A stretch of 64,000 bases of DNA from JBFMDN01 sp040753915 (GCA_040753915.1 JBFMDN010000029.1:3901-67900), one strand, 5' to 3'; positions 54,482-63,725 are shown, counted from the first letter of the stretch. A program made the numbers and translations. The notes: generated by a model not told the origin, from the letters alone.

Positions 54482-55870
54482 ATGGCCGACGTGGCGCATA
54501 TCAAACCGAAGGATCAACAAGAACAGGGACCGATGAAGCTTGGCACACAGGAAGGACGCAAGTGGCCGATAAAGCCAGAATTCACTCCAGAAGTACTGGA
54601 GGAAATGGAGAAATTACTTCCTTCGAAGCTGAACAGAATCGTGGCAACTTCCTTAGCGGGCTGCATTCACTGCGGAATGTGCTCTGACGCCTGCCACTAT
54701 ACCCGTTCCATACCTGAAGATAAGACACTGCTCCCCGCGTACAAGGCGGACCGTTTCCGGAAATGGTACAAATGGCGCTACGACTGGTTGGCAAAGCTAT
54801 TTCCCTCTTTTGTGGGGGCACAGCCGCTCACGAAAGAGCTGGCAAAGGAGATGTACGACAAATTGTGGGGCGGTTGCACGATGTGTCGCCGCTGCACGTT
54901 CAACTGCCCCATGGGCGTGGACTACGGGATGCTTGTGAGAGCAGCCCGGGGGATCATGTGTCAAGCAGGCAGGATTCCGCAGCACCTTCAGGACACCATC
55001 GACACCCATTACAATTCGGGAAACAACATGGCCGTCCCCCAGGACGAGTTCATTGAGACCATCGAATGGATTGAAGAGGAGCTCCAGTCCGAAGACGGTT
55101 GCGAAGACTTCACTATTCCATTGGACAAGAAGGGTGCCAAGTACTTCCTCACTCTGAATCCCCGGGAGCCCAAGTACTATCCACTGACGATACAGGCCAC
55201 AGCAAAGGTCTTAAATGCTGCGGGGGTGGATTTCACCATATCATCAAGATATTGGGACCTTACCAATTACGCCATGTTCAATGGGATTGATTCGGATGCC
55301 AAGCTGTTCGCTTCCTGGATTTTCGATGAGATGAAACGCCTGGAGTGCGAGTACCTCCTTTCGGGTGAATGCGGGCACGGGTATCGGGGTCTGCGATGGG
55401 AGCTTCCCAATTGGCTAGGAGGGGTTCCTTTCAAGATCACCAGCACGATGGAGCTTTTCGCAAAGATCATCCAAGAGGGCCGCATCACACTCGACAAATC
55501 GGTATGGGACGGCCAGCGATTCACGTACCACGATTCCTGCAACATCGCACGCTCCGGTGGTGTTTGGGAGGAGCCTCGGACGGTTATTCGCGCAGCGGTC
55601 AACGATTTCGTCGAGATGGAGCACAACCGAGAACAGAGCTTCTGTTGCGGAGGCGGAGGAGGAGCCTTGGCCATGCCGGAGTTCTCTCAGCGGCGAATTG
55701 CAGCGGGGAAGGTCAAGGCGGATGAGATTCGGGCCACAGGGGCCACGGTAATTCTGCAATCCTGTCACAACTGTACGGACCAACTCAAGGAAATCAGTGA
55801 GCACTACAAACTTGGCGCTCGAGTCATGAACTTGGCCGAATTGCTCACCGAAGCCATAGTGCTGAAATGA
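54482..55870 (+). CDS. TmcB/HdrD-like Fe-S subunit
   Basis: A 462-residue cytoplasmic Fe-S protein; ATG 54482 has GGAGGAGAAG upstream. Two [4Fe-4S] ferredoxin motifs are seen (CIHCGMCSDACHY at ~58-70 and CTMCRRCTFNCPMG at ~135-148). These are followed by the two CCG-type cluster regions of heterodisulfide reductase subunit D (SGECGHGYRG with HDSCNIAR, then FCCGGGGGALAMPE and LQSCHNCTDQL). The linker between the ferredoxin motifs is longer than usual and Trp/Lys-rich. In HdrD these CCG domains bind the noncubane cluster that handles disulfides. Here it most likely pairs with the membrane subunit upstream, as TmcB does with TmcC. No tetrahaem cytochrome (TmcA) gene is adjacent. Confidence 0.85.
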   Translation: MADVAHIKPKDQQEQGPMKLGTQEGRKWPIKPEFTPEVLEEMEKLLPSKLNRIVATSLAGCIHCGMCSDACHYTRSIPEDKTLLPAYKADRFRKWYKWRYDWLAKLFPSFVGAQPLTKELAKEMYDKLWGGCTMCRRCTFNCPMGVDYGMLVRAARGIMCQAGRIPQHLQDTIDTHYNSGNNMAVPQDEFIETIEWIEEELQSEDGCEDFTIPLDKKGAKYFLTLNPREPKYYPLTIQATAKVLNAAGVDFTISSRYWDLTNYAMFNGIDSDAKLFASWIFDEMKRLECEYLLSGECGHGYRGLRWELPNWLGGVPFKITSTMELFAKIIQEGRITLDKSVWDGQRFTYHDSCNIARSGGVWEEPRTVIRAAVNDFVEMEHNREQSFCCGGGGGALAMPEFSQRRIAAGKVKADEIRATGATVILQSCHNCTDQLKEISEHYKLGARVMNLAELLTEAIVLK

Positions 55871-55974
55871 CAGCCGATCTCTCCAGGAGATCGTGGCATC
55901 AAACAAGTCTTCCGCGGGTGGTGGTTTCCGCCCGGGAAGATACAGCGGGAACTTCATTATCTGGGAGGATTCGG

Positions 55975-56364
55975 ATGGCAAAGAAAATCTTGGTAGTCGA
56001 TGACGAGCCGGACATGGTGACCTACCTTTCAACGGTGTTCGAGGACAACGGGTACGAGACAATTTCAGCCGCTGATGGGGAGGAGGCATTACAACGATGC
56101 AAACAGGATAAGCCGGACCTGGTCAGCTTGGACCTCTTGATGCCCAATAAGACCGGGATCAAGATGTACCGGGAAATGCGCAAGGATGATGAAATCAAAG
56201 ATATTCCCGTCATTATGGTGACAGGATTCGGCAAAGACGATGTTCCGAGCATGGATTTCAAGAAATGGATACATGAGCGCTCAATCAAAGCACCTGAAGC
56301 TTATATCGAGAAGCCGGTGGACAAGAACGTGCTGATGGAAGCGGTGCGCAAAGCCATTGGATAG
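55975..56364 (+). CDS. Single-domain response regulator
   Basis: A 129-residue CheY-like receiver without output domain: VVDDEPDMVTYL (acidic pair), LVSLDLLMPNKTG (phospho-acceptor Asp), PVIMVTGFG and the Lys in YIEKPVD. The loop between strand 4 and helix 4 is ~12 residues longer than normal (KDDVPSMDFKKWIHERSIKAPEA). ATG 55975 follows GGGAGG. It lies between the Fe-S subunit and the sensor kinase and is probably the kinase's partner, working by protein contact. Confidence 0.9.
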   Translation: MAKKILVVDDEPDMVTYLSTVFEDNGYETISAADGEEALQRCKQDKPDLVSLDLLMPNKTGIKMYREMRKDDEIKDIPVIMVTGFGKDDVPSMDFKKWIHERSIKAPEAYIEKPVDKNVLMEAVRKAIG

Positions 56365-56441
56365 TCTGCTCTGTCTGAAGAGATCTCAGGGGCAACCGTT
56401 CTCTGAAGTGCTCCTCGGCCTTGGTGTCCAGGATTCATCGG

Positions 56442-58682
56442 ATGGTTCGACGTTTGATGCTTTTCCTGAAGAAGTTTGTCAGCAGCTTGAGTTTCAAGCT
56501 GAGCTTCTACGCGAGCCTCATAATGTTCGTGGCCTTGCTGATCTTCTCCTATCACAGTATCTCCGCTCAGGAAGAGAGTCTCATTAAGAGAATGATACGG
56601 GGCGCTGTAAAGGATTCGGAGGTCATCAAGGCAGCCATCTGGAACGGCATGATGGCCAATGACCGCGAAGTCATACGGCAGATTCTTGAAACAGTAGGGA
56701 AAGAAGACTTCATCGAGGAGATCAACGTCTACGATTCCTCGGGCCGCATGCATTATACGAGTCGGCCCAGGCTGTCAAACACGCCAACGGATTTCAGCGC
56801 GAATCTATCGATCAAATCCCAAAGCGGGGACGCGTCGATTCAGCACTGGATTTCCGATGACAAGAGTTTTCTCCAGGTAGTTAATCCATTGGTGAATTCT
56901 CAAAGCTGTTCCACCGCGGCGTGCCACGCTCATCCGGAATCCGAGCGAATCTTGGGATTCCTCGAAGTGAAGGTCCGTCTCGGTGGACTGTACGAGGAAA
57001 TCGGGAAAGCGGGCCGCCGTACTATCACTTTTGCGGTCGCTCTGTTCATCCTCATCTCCACAATAAGTGGGCTGGCCGTGATTTTTTTGGTCAATCCCGG
57101 CATCAGGAAGTTGCAGGCCAGGACAGCAAGAATGGCGCGTGGTGAGTATAAACCAAGAGAACTGAGGACCGGCAGCGACGAGATGGCAGACCTCGAGCGT
57201 GCATTCGACGAGATGAGCCGCCAGATCAATGAGCGCACCGCTCAGCTAGAAGCGAGCCGAAAAATGTACAAGGCGCTCTTTGACGAGGTGCCCTGTTATC
57301 TCACGGTCGTTGATCGGGATTATCGCATTGTCCGGTCCAACCACGCATTTGCACAAACCTTTGGCGATCTGAGAGGAAAACACTGCTTTATCGCGTACAA
57401 GGGTCTGACGTCACGGTGTAAGAACTGTCCCGTGGAAAAAACATTTGCGGATGGCTGGTCACACCAGTCTGAAGAGGTGTGGTCCTTGCAAGGGCAGAAG
57501 GTGTACGTCATGGTCAAGACCTCCCCTATCCTCGATGAAAGAGGGTATGTCGCGGAGGTCTTGGAAATGTCCGTGGATGTGACCAGGCTGAAACAACTGC
57601 AACTGGAGCTTGCCAAAAAAGAGCACGACTATCGGTACCTCTTCGAGAACGCTCCCTGTTACATAACCGTCGTGGATCCGGCCTTCAACATTGTCCAGAC
57701 GAACAAGCTCTTCGATCGGGATTTCGGGGCTTGTAACGGGAGAAAATGTTATCAGGTCTACAAGAGGCGAGATCAAAGGTGCGACGACTGCCCAGTGGAA
57801 AAGACGTTTGCTGACGGAGGATCGCACCATTCTGAGGAGCTTTGGCGACGCGACGGAGAAGACACGTACGTTCTGGTACAGACGGCTCCCATTACCGATG
57901 AAAACGGTCAAGTTGTCCTGGTCATGGAAATGAGCACCAACATTACCGAAACAAAAAGACTTCAGGGAGAATTAGTGGTGCTGGGCGAGACAATTGCCGG
58001 AATGTCCCACACCATAAAGAACATCCTCTGTGGACTCCAAGGAGGAGTGTACGTGGTGGATTCCGGGTTGGTTCGGGGGCGTGACGATCGCGTTCGAACA
58101 GGATGGCAGATGGTCAAGAATAACGTGGAGAAGGTATCCGATCTTGTCCAGGGCATTCTATACGCATCCAAAGAGCGGAAGCCGGAGCATCAAGTCGTCG
58201 ACCCTGCCACTATTCTCGAAGATGTCTGCAGCCTGTATGAAGCCCGGACCCGGACGGAAGGGATCGAGTTAATCCGTGCCTTCCAGGAGGAGCTCGGTTT
58301 GTGCTCGCTCGACCCGGCGGGAATTCACAGTGCCCTGTCAAACCTGGTGTCGAACGCGCTCGAGGCGTGCCGGAAAGCGGAAGGGCCGGACGCTCGGATA
58401 ATCACGGTCGTTGGGAAACGAGAGGGGGGTAGCTTGATCTTCCAGGTGATCGACAATGGGGCTGGAATGCCAAGAGAGGTTAAGCGAAAACTCTTCAACA
58501 AGTTCTTCTCTACCAAGGGCGCGAAGGGCACAGGTTTGGGACTCGTGATCACGCGAAAGGTTGTGGAAGAGCACCGTGGAACCATGAGAGTCGAGTCCGA
58601 GCCAGGAAAAGGAACTACATTTACCATTGAGATACCAATTACGGATACCGCCGACGAAAATATCATGGAGGCGGCAGTGTAG
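56442..58682 (+). CDS. Sensor kinase with haem-like CX4CH motif and two Cys-rich PAS domains
   Basis: A 746-residue kinase from ATG 56442 (AGGA upstream; GTG 56424 and ATG 56457 are alternatives). Helix 1 is at ~17-38. A ~170-residue periplasmic domain carries SCSTAACHAHP (~156), a CX4CH motif of the type that can bind haem c. Helix 2 (FAVALFILISTISGLAVIFLV) is followed by a HAMP domain. Each of two PAS domains has a four-Cys pattern (HCFIAYKGLTSRCKNCPVEKTF and KCYQVYKRRDQRCDDCPVEKTF, ~305-330 and ~425-450), suggesting metal or redox sensing. The phospho-acceptor His is in MSHTIKNIL (~522), and a HATPase (NLVSNALEA, DNGAGMP, GTGLGLVITRK) ends the protein. It sits in the redox operon. Confidence 0.88.
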   Translation: MVRRLMLFLKKFVSSLSFKLSFYASLIMFVALLIFSYHSISAQEESLIKRMIRGAVKDSEVIKAAIWNGMMANDREVIRQILETVGKEDFIEEINVYDSSGRMHYTSRPRLSNTPTDFSANLSIKSQSGDASIQHWISDDKSFLQVVNPLVNSQSCSTAACHAHPESERILGFLEVKVRLGGLYEEIGKAGRRTITFAVALFILISTISGLAVIFLVNPGIRKLQARTARMARGEYKPRELRTGSDEMADLERAFDEMSRQINERTAQLEASRKMYKALFDEVPCYLTVVDRDYRIVRSNHAFAQTFGDLRGKHCFIAYKGLTSRCKNCPVEKTFADGWSHQSEEVWSLQGQKVYVMVKTSPILDERGYVAEVLEMSVDVTRLKQLQLELAKKEHDYRYLFENAPCYITVVDPAFNIVQTNKLFDRDFGACNGRKCYQVYKRRDQRCDDCPVEKTFADGGSHHSEELWRRDGEDTYVLVQTAPITDENGQVVLVMEMSTNITETKRLQGELVVLGETIAGMSHTIKNILCGLQGGVYVVDSGLVRGRDDRVRTGWQMVKNNVEKVSDLVQGILYASKERKPEHQVVDPATILEDVCSLYEARTRTEGIELIRAFQEELGLCSLDPAGIHSALSNLVSNALEACRKAEGPDARIITVVGKREGGSLIFQVIDNGAGMPREVKRKLFNKFFSTKGAKGTGLGLVITRKVVEEHRGTMRVESEPGKGTTFTIEIPITDTADENIMEAAV

Positions 58683-58719
58683 TAATATCACACGAGATTC
58701 GATAACCCAGGAGGCAATC

Positions 58720-59256
58720 ATGAAGGGAGTGGGATTTTGCGCAATCTTCTCAAGACAAGGAGATTGGGCATTCGACTATGCACTAGCATTAGCCAGAAAG
58801 CACAAAGCGAAACTGAACGTCTTTCAGTTCCTTGAGTCGCCGTACGCCATCCGGAGAGACGTGGTATTCGTGGACGCTGAAAAGAAGGAAACCGCTGTGG
58901 TCAGTCCGGAGCTAATAGCGGAAAAGGATCGAGAGCTCCGTATGAAATACGACGATCGCTTGGGAGAAGACACCGAGGTAGGATTCCGCTTGTGTGAAGG
59001 CAGCAACGAATGGGAGCTCAAGAAGTGCTTTAAGCGTGGGGAGTACGATGTCCTGGTTATTGGGTACAACTCCAAGGGAGCAGACTTTGGAGGCACTACC
59101 ACAATTGAGAACTTTGCCCGCAAATTTCAGGGGCCCCTCGTTCTGGTCGGCCCGGATAGACCTGACGAGTTCTATCTCAATGAGAAAGCCCAGGCCATGG
59201 TCGGCGAGCTCGAGATACCGGAAGGTTCCTGGAAGGCATTAAACGGCCGCGGATAG
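58720..59256 (+). CDS. Usp-like protein of the redox operon
   Basis: A 178-residue protein with the Usp alpha/beta fold, from ATG 58720 (CAGGAGG upstream): GVGFCAIFSRQGDWAFDYALALARKHKAKLNVFQFLESP at the N-terminus and YDVLVIGYNSKGADFGGTTTIENFARKFQGPLVLVGPD at the C-terminus. The ATP G-loop is altered, so nucleotide binding is uncertain. From memory, tmc operons of Desulfovibrio also carry a stress-protein-like gene, a response regulator and a PAS kinase, which supports the operon assignment. Confidence 0.78.
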   Translation: MKGVGFCAIFSRQGDWAFDYALALARKHKAKLNVFQFLESPYAIRRDVVFVDAEKKETAVVSPELIAEKDRELRMKYDDRLGEDTEVGFRLCEGSNEWELKKCFKRGEYDVLVIGYNSKGADFGGTTTIENFARKFQGPLVLVGPDRPDEFYLNEKAQAMVGELEIPEGSWKALNGRG

Positions 59257-59428
59257 CAGTCGCTTGGAGAAGAGAGCGCTGGCCCGCTTTTTCTCAGAAA
59301 GAGGAAAATTCGTTGGCAACCGCTACAATTCAGTGCGCAGGCCGGCCGGGTTGCCACGAAAGGCCTCCTGGTCGGTCTACAGCATCGGCCGATCTGGCTT
59401 TACGGATCGGAGAGGAGCAGAGCTATTG

Positions 59429-59707
59429 ATGTTCTCGACGCGAGAGGAGTTTGAGGTAAAGGCACACCAATGCTTTGGGAGGATTTTCGAGCTTCTCGTC
59501 AAAGTGGATGAAGTCGTTAAGAAGAAGGCCGAGGCAGAGGAAGCCATCGGTCAATACGGTGAAATGAGCGATGCCAGGGACTGGCTTGAAGAAATCATCC
59601 TGCAATGTCATCTGGCATGGCAATACCACCGCCTATCCAAGGGACCCCGGTCCGTCGATACATGGGATCGTGTCGAAAATTCGCGTGAAAGAGATTCCGC
59701 GTCATGA
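59429..59707 (+). CDS. Small helical protein of unknown function
   Basis: A 92-residue protein from ATG 59429 (GGAG upstream; the frame is open to 59264 without family support). It is predominantly helical and charged, with a coiled-coil-like centre (RIFELLVKVDEVVKKKAEAEEAIGQYGEM) and a Cys/His-containing second half (LQCHLAWQYHRLSKG). I do not recognise it. It lies at the end of the redox operon. Confidence 0.55.
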   Translation: MFSTREEFEVKAHQCFGRIFELLVKVDEVVKKKAEAEEAIGQYGEMSDARDWLEEIILQCHLAWQYHRLSKGPRSVDTWDRVENSRERDSAS

Positions 59708-60158
59708 AATTTTCTGCAGCCAATAAATCCCTTTCATTCGAGTGATCCTCCTTCGTTCCACGTGAGCGCGCCCTCCGGTACGTCGAACAATAACCTCCAT
59801 ATCAACATAGAAAAAAGCCGGGCACGTACTCACCGGCTTTTGACGCAGTGACTGCCACGCATTCGATATGCGTGGCGTGTAAGAGCTGGCACGGCCGGAA
59901 TCCTGTCACTTCATTTGCCTTGACCGGGCGGCCATGCCGTGGCTATATCAGTGGCCAGACGTGGTGGCGGATTCCCGTTTGTCGAGAACTTCATGTTAGG
60001 ATTGCAGAGCAGTAGGATGAGCGGCCCGCCCGTCATATTGAACGGAAGAGGGGATATTATTATTCCAACGGCCACGATGGTACTTTAGGACTTTTCTCCA
60101 GTGACCAGGGAGAGTTGTCCCGGATGCGCGGCGGTCATTGCACTTCGGCGGAGGAGAC
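59708..60158. other. Intergenic region with dispersed palindrome
   Basis: This 451-base gap before the lutB-like gene has a hairpin at 59853-59877. The rest carries no gene that I can support. Confidence 0.5.
59853..59877. repeat. Dispersed palindrome, copy 2
   Basis: TGCCACGCAT, loop TCGAT, ATGCGTGGCG: nine perfect pairs plus one G-T. The stem and the preceding GCAGTGAC context repeat those at 15345-15369. It could act as a transcription end for the redox operon, but no T-run follows. Confidence 0.75.
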
Positions 60159-61532
60159 ATGAGCACGACCCACCTGAAAATAAATTTCCGTGAAAACGCG
60201 ACTAAGGCTCTGCAGGATAGCTCCCTGCGTGAAGCAATGCGTACTGCCACCGACACGTTCGCTGAAAAACGAGCCCAAGGGCTGGCCTCTTTGCCTATCG
60301 AAGAATGGCGTGACCGGGGATCCGCCATACGCCTCCAGGTAGTCGACAACCTCGCGTTTTACGTGGATCGATTTGCAGCCAGCGCGACTCGGGCAGGCGC
60401 CGTGGTTCACCGGGCCAAGGACGCGCAGACTGCTCGTGAGACGGTGCTGAACATTCTCAAGGACCGCGGCGTGCGCAAAGTAGTAAAGGCCAAGTCCATG
60501 GTCACGGAAGAGATTCGTCTCAACGATCATCTGGAAGCAGGCCACCTGGAGGTGATCGAAACAGACCTCGGAGAATACATCGTGCAAATCGCCGGCGAAC
60601 ACCCGTCGCACATACTTGCCCCGGCAATCCACAAGAATCGCCGGCAGGTGGGAAGACTATTCGCTGACAAATTGGGAGTTGATTATTCTGAGGATCCGGA
60701 AGTCCTTACCAAAATAGCGCGCCAGACTTTGAGGAAGGAATTCCTGGCGGCCGACGCGGGAATTTCCGGGGCAAACTTCGCAGTAGCGGATACGGGAAGT
60801 CTCGTGCTCTTCACCAACGAAGGAAACGGTCGAATGGTCACCACGCTTCCGAAGCTTCACGTCGCGGTGATCTCATTGGAGAAGGTCATACCGTCGCTCG
60901 CAGATCTTGCCGTATTTGTCAGACTCTTGCCCCGTTCTGCCACCGGCCAACCGTTGTCCAGCTATTTGTCGGTAGTTACCGGACCCAAAAAGACTGGCGA
61001 GGTCACGGGGGCGGAGGAGGTTCACATCGTGCTGGTGGACAATGGGCGCACAAGAATCGTTGCCGGCGAATGCCGCGAGATCCTCAAGTGTATACGGTGC
61101 AGCGCGTGCATGAACGTGTGCCCTGTTTACAAGGCCGTCGGAGGCCACGCGTATGCTTCCACGTATCCGGGACCCATGGGCATCGTCCTTACCAATGAGC
61201 TCGAAGGATTAAATAAAGGCTATCCGCTCTTGGATGCAACCACCCTGTGCGGCTCGTGCGCCGACGTGTGCCCGGTCCGAGTACCGCTGGTCGATCTGAT
61301 TCGACGGCTGAGAGAAAGGGCTGTACGCGAGGGATACACTTCTGACACGGAAAAAATGGTCATGGCAGCCTTTGGAGTTGCCGCAAGTCATCCGGGATTG
61401 TTCAACTGGGCAAGGAAGACATCACGTCTGACGTGGCCGCTCCTATCATCACTCGCGAAGAACAGTCCAATGAAGCGTATGCCAAGACCTGCTCAGGAGA
61501 CCTTTACCGAGCGGTTTGCTCGCACAAAATGA
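60159..61532 (+). CDS. lutB: LutB-type LUD-domain iron-sulfur protein
   Basis: A 457-residue protein of the lactate-utilisation LutB family. The LUD domain (~60-290) includes VVKAKSMVTEEIRLNDHLE, EHPSHILAPAIHK, GISGANFAVADTGSLVLFTNEGNGRM and PKLHVAVI. Two [4Fe-4S] motifs follow: CIRCSACMNVCPVY (~310) and CGSCADVCPVR (~365). LutB normally works with LutA and LutC in L-lactate oxidation; neither is adjacent, so the pathway role is open. ATG 60159 has GGAGGAG directly upstream. The length is near the family norm (~470). Confidence 0.9.
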   Translation: MSTTHLKINFRENATKALQDSSLREAMRTATDTFAEKRAQGLASLPIEEWRDRGSAIRLQVVDNLAFYVDRFAASATRAGAVVHRAKDAQTARETVLNILKDRGVRKVVKAKSMVTEEIRLNDHLEAGHLEVIETDLGEYIVQIAGEHPSHILAPAIHKNRRQVGRLFADKLGVDYSEDPEVLTKIARQTLRKEFLAADAGISGANFAVADTGSLVLFTNEGNGRMVTTLPKLHVAVISLEKVIPSLADLAVFVRLLPRSATGQPLSSYLSVVTGPKKTGEVTGAEEVHIVLVDNGRTRIVAGECREILKCIRCSACMNVCPVYKAVGGHAYASTYPGPMGIVLTNELEGLNKGYPLLDATTLCGSCADVCPVRVPLVDLIRRLRERAVREGYTSDTEKMVMAAFGVAASHPGLFNWARKTSRLTWPLLSSLAKNSPMKRMPRPAQETFTERFARTK

Positions 61533-61633
61533 CAACTCGTTAGTTCTGACCATCAGGGCACAAAAGCCTTTTGCGGCTGGCTCGTGACCTTTGTGCATCG
61601 CGGATTATGTCGCTTTCTCTCTGAGAGGTGTTG

Positions 61634-62452
61634 ATGGATTGGGCTCTCTTCCTTTTCAAGAAAATCCTTTCTGCAATCGTATATCCGGTGGGCTTGACGT
61701 TGGTCCTGATGATCGCATCAATGCTTGCCACCGCGTGTATGTCGAAAAGAAGAGTTGGCCTTGCGTTGGCTGTCGCAGCCCTGCTCGTGCTGCTCATATC
61801 GTCTCTTGGAATTACGGGGCAACTTCTGCTTCATTCGCTGGAGGATCGATTCGAGCGGGCCGATCCAAAGGTGTTGGCCGGAAACGGCATTAGATTCGTC
61901 GTAGTTCTTGGGGGAGGCATAAAGCGGGGAGCCCTGGATCCCATAGAAGCGACCGGCTGCGATTCCCTCGTGCGGGTGGTAGAAGGCATCCGCCTTTGGA
62001 GGGCGTTAGGGGACTGCAAGCTAGTGTTATCAGGGGGAAAATATACGGATGCAGACATCTCGTCAGCGGAGGCCATGGCTGAGGTGGCCATGAAGCTTGG
62101 TGTTCCCCGGGAAGCCATGATCCTGGAGACCGAGTCTTGGGATACGGACGATGAAGCGAGATTGCTTGCCCCTGTGCTTGGTAAGACTCCGTTTGCTCTG
62201 GTAACCCACGCATTTCACATGGAACGATCTCTCATGACATTCCGCGGCTTTGGCCTCGATCCTGTCCCTGCCCCGACCGACTTCCAGACCAAGGAGTTGC
62301 GTATCTATTTCAAAAGCTTCATCCCCTCAGCTTACAACCTGTCGATTACAGAGACCGCTGTCCATGAATACCTGGGCATCGGGTGGGTCATGCTCAAGAA
62401 TTTCCTCAGAAAAACGCGCTCGGCACCTGCCGCTGAGTACAGGATTTCATAA
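61634..62452 (+). CDS. ElyC/SanA/YdcF-family (DUF218) membrane protein, second copy
   Basis: A 272-residue paralogue of the protein at 38041-38853, with the same layout of two N-terminal transmembrane helices and a DUF218 domain. GIRFVVVLGGG (intact glycine motif), SLVRVVEGIRLWRALGDCKLVLSGG, VTHAFHMERSLMTF and DPVPAPTDF all align with the first copy. ATG 61634 follows GAGAGGTG. It probably has an envelope-biogenesis role. It is about 100 bases past lutB and may be a separate unit. Confidence 0.85.
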   Translation: MDWALFLFKKILSAIVYPVGLTLVLMIASMLATACMSKRRVGLALAVAALLVLLISSLGITGQLLLHSLEDRFERADPKVLAGNGIRFVVVLGGGIKRGALDPIEATGCDSLVRVVEGIRLWRALGDCKLVLSGGKYTDADISSAEAMAEVAMKLGVPREAMILETESWDTDDEARLLAPVLGKTPFALVTHAFHMERSLMTFRGFGLDPVPAPTDFQTKELRIYFKSFIPSAYNLSITETAVHEYLGIGWVMLKNFLRKTRSAPAAEYRIS

Positions 62453-62602
62453 GTACGGTTACGTATTTAGGAAACTACTCCCTTTAGGGAAGGGCAGATT
62501 GAAAGCCTGTTTCAACGGAGAGCAGGTTTGAAATCTGCCCCCACTGTGGGGTGGGGCATTGATCGTTGCGGTAGAAGTACCGGCGCAGCAGATGTAGGGG
62601 CC

Positions 62603-62833
62603 GGTTTGAGAAACTGTCTCGGAATTGCGGCAAATGTTAAGATCGTGGCACGCTTCTTTTTTTGCTCCCCCACCCTAGCCTCTTCCGAAGGGAGAGGGGA
62701 CCTGCAACCGCCCGGAATGACAGAGCCCTTTCCCACTGGGAGAGGGTGGAGTGAGGGCTCCATGGGCAGTATCCTCCCTCACCGTACCACTTTTTCTGCT
62801 GTTTCCCGAGTTTTGAGACAGTTTCTTGAAACC
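62603..62833. repeat. MITE-like element with inverted ends
   Basis: GGTTTGAGAAACTGTCTCGG at the left end (62603-62622) is complementary to a segment at the right end (62806-62833) that contains CCGAG, GAGACAGTTTCT and AAACC, with a short extra insertion. Related right-end sequence (CCCGAGTTTTGAGA) occurs near 8600. No transposase is present and no target-site duplication was identified. Confidence 0.5.
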
Positions 62834-62865
62834 CGCCCTGTTTTCAGGGTGAGTTTGAGGCAAGA

Positions 62866-62889
62866 ATACCGACGAGACGCCGGCGCTAC
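62866..62889 (-). repeat. REP-like element, copy 3
   Basis: ATACCGACGAGACGCCGGCG followed by CTAC; the reverse complement matches the copies at 35431 and 63726. Confidence 0.8.
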
Positions 62890-62997
62890 AAAGGCGGGAG
62901 TCGGGCGGCCCAAGGCCGCCATCGACGGGTCCCGCTAAGCGCGGGCTTTCCTGGTCCTTTGTGACTGTGAGGTCATGGAGATTTCAGGATTTGTCGA

Positions 62998-63579
62998 TTA
63001 AGCCAGGCCAAGCTTGTCACTAATCTCGCGCATGGCCTTCAGACTGATCTCGATAAACTCGTCCAGATCAATACCGATTTTCTCACAGAGCAAGATATGA
63101 TCCCTGTTCACAGAGCGAGCGAATTCTTTGGCCTTCATTCTCTTCTTGACTGATTTTGCTTTTACGGAAGCCAGCTTCTTATCCGGGTAGACCAAAGTCG
63201 TGGCCACAATCATCCCTGTGATGGTCTCCGCTGCGGTCAACGCGAAATGAATCGGTTTGCTCCTGGTCAGTCCCAGATTCTCCGCGTTATGGTGCTTGAT
63301 GGCATCTATTATCTCGCCATCAACGCCCCTGGCCCCCAGGATCTTTTCCGTGACCAGGGTATGTTGCTCCATGCTGTCTCGGGTCTCATGATAGTCCAGG
63401 TCATGAAGAAGCCCCGCCAGCCCCCACATCTCCGGGTCCTCGGCCATGCGAAGAGCCAGGTGCCGCATTATTGCTTCACTGGCCAGACAATGGTTTCGCA
63501 TGGCATCGGTTTCCAAATGCTTTTCCATGAGCTCGAGGGCCTGCTCACGGGAAATACCCCACTTCGCTTCTTGCTCCAC
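62998..63579 (-). CDS. HD-domain (HDIG-type) phosphohydrolase
   Basis: A 193-residue protein with an HD domain: NHCLASEAIMRHLA (first His), GLLHDLDYHETRD (His-Asp) and IKHHNAENLG. The last ~60 residues are basic and helical (VKAKSVKKRMKAKEFARSVNRDHILLCEKIG). These proteins hydrolyse phosphomonoesters or nucleotides with bound metal. The start is GTG 63579, with GAGG seven bases upstream. It is a single gene flanked by repeats on both sides. Confidence 0.85.
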   Translation of the reverse strand: MEQEAKWGISREQALELMEKHLETDAMRNHCLASEAIMRHLALRMAEDPEMWGLAGLLHDLDYHETRDSMEQHTLVTEKILGARGVDGEIIDAIKHHNAENLGLTRSKPIHFALTAAETITGMIVATTLVYPDKKLASVKAKSVKKRMKAKEFARSVNRDHILLCEKIGIDLDEFIEISLKAMREISDKLGLA

Positions 63580-63725
63580 TGTCTCAACCTCAAGGCCTGG
63601 TGTCCGCGTTCTTGAGAAGGCAAGAAAAACTGCCGTATCGCGACCTGCTCCTCACCGTGCCGACAATTGTTTATGCATAGAGGGACCAGTGCTGTCAATC
63701 TGAATTCGGCCTTTAAGGATCTCCC

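Larger units (their letters stand above)
62453..62997. other. Convergent intergenic region built of dispersed repeats
   Basis: This 545-base gap has no gene. It carries an inverted-repeat-flanked element (62603-62833), GC-rich GGGAGAGG/CCTCTTCC stretches of the kind also seen near 8480-8550, and the REP-like copy at 62866-62889. Confidence 0.6.
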
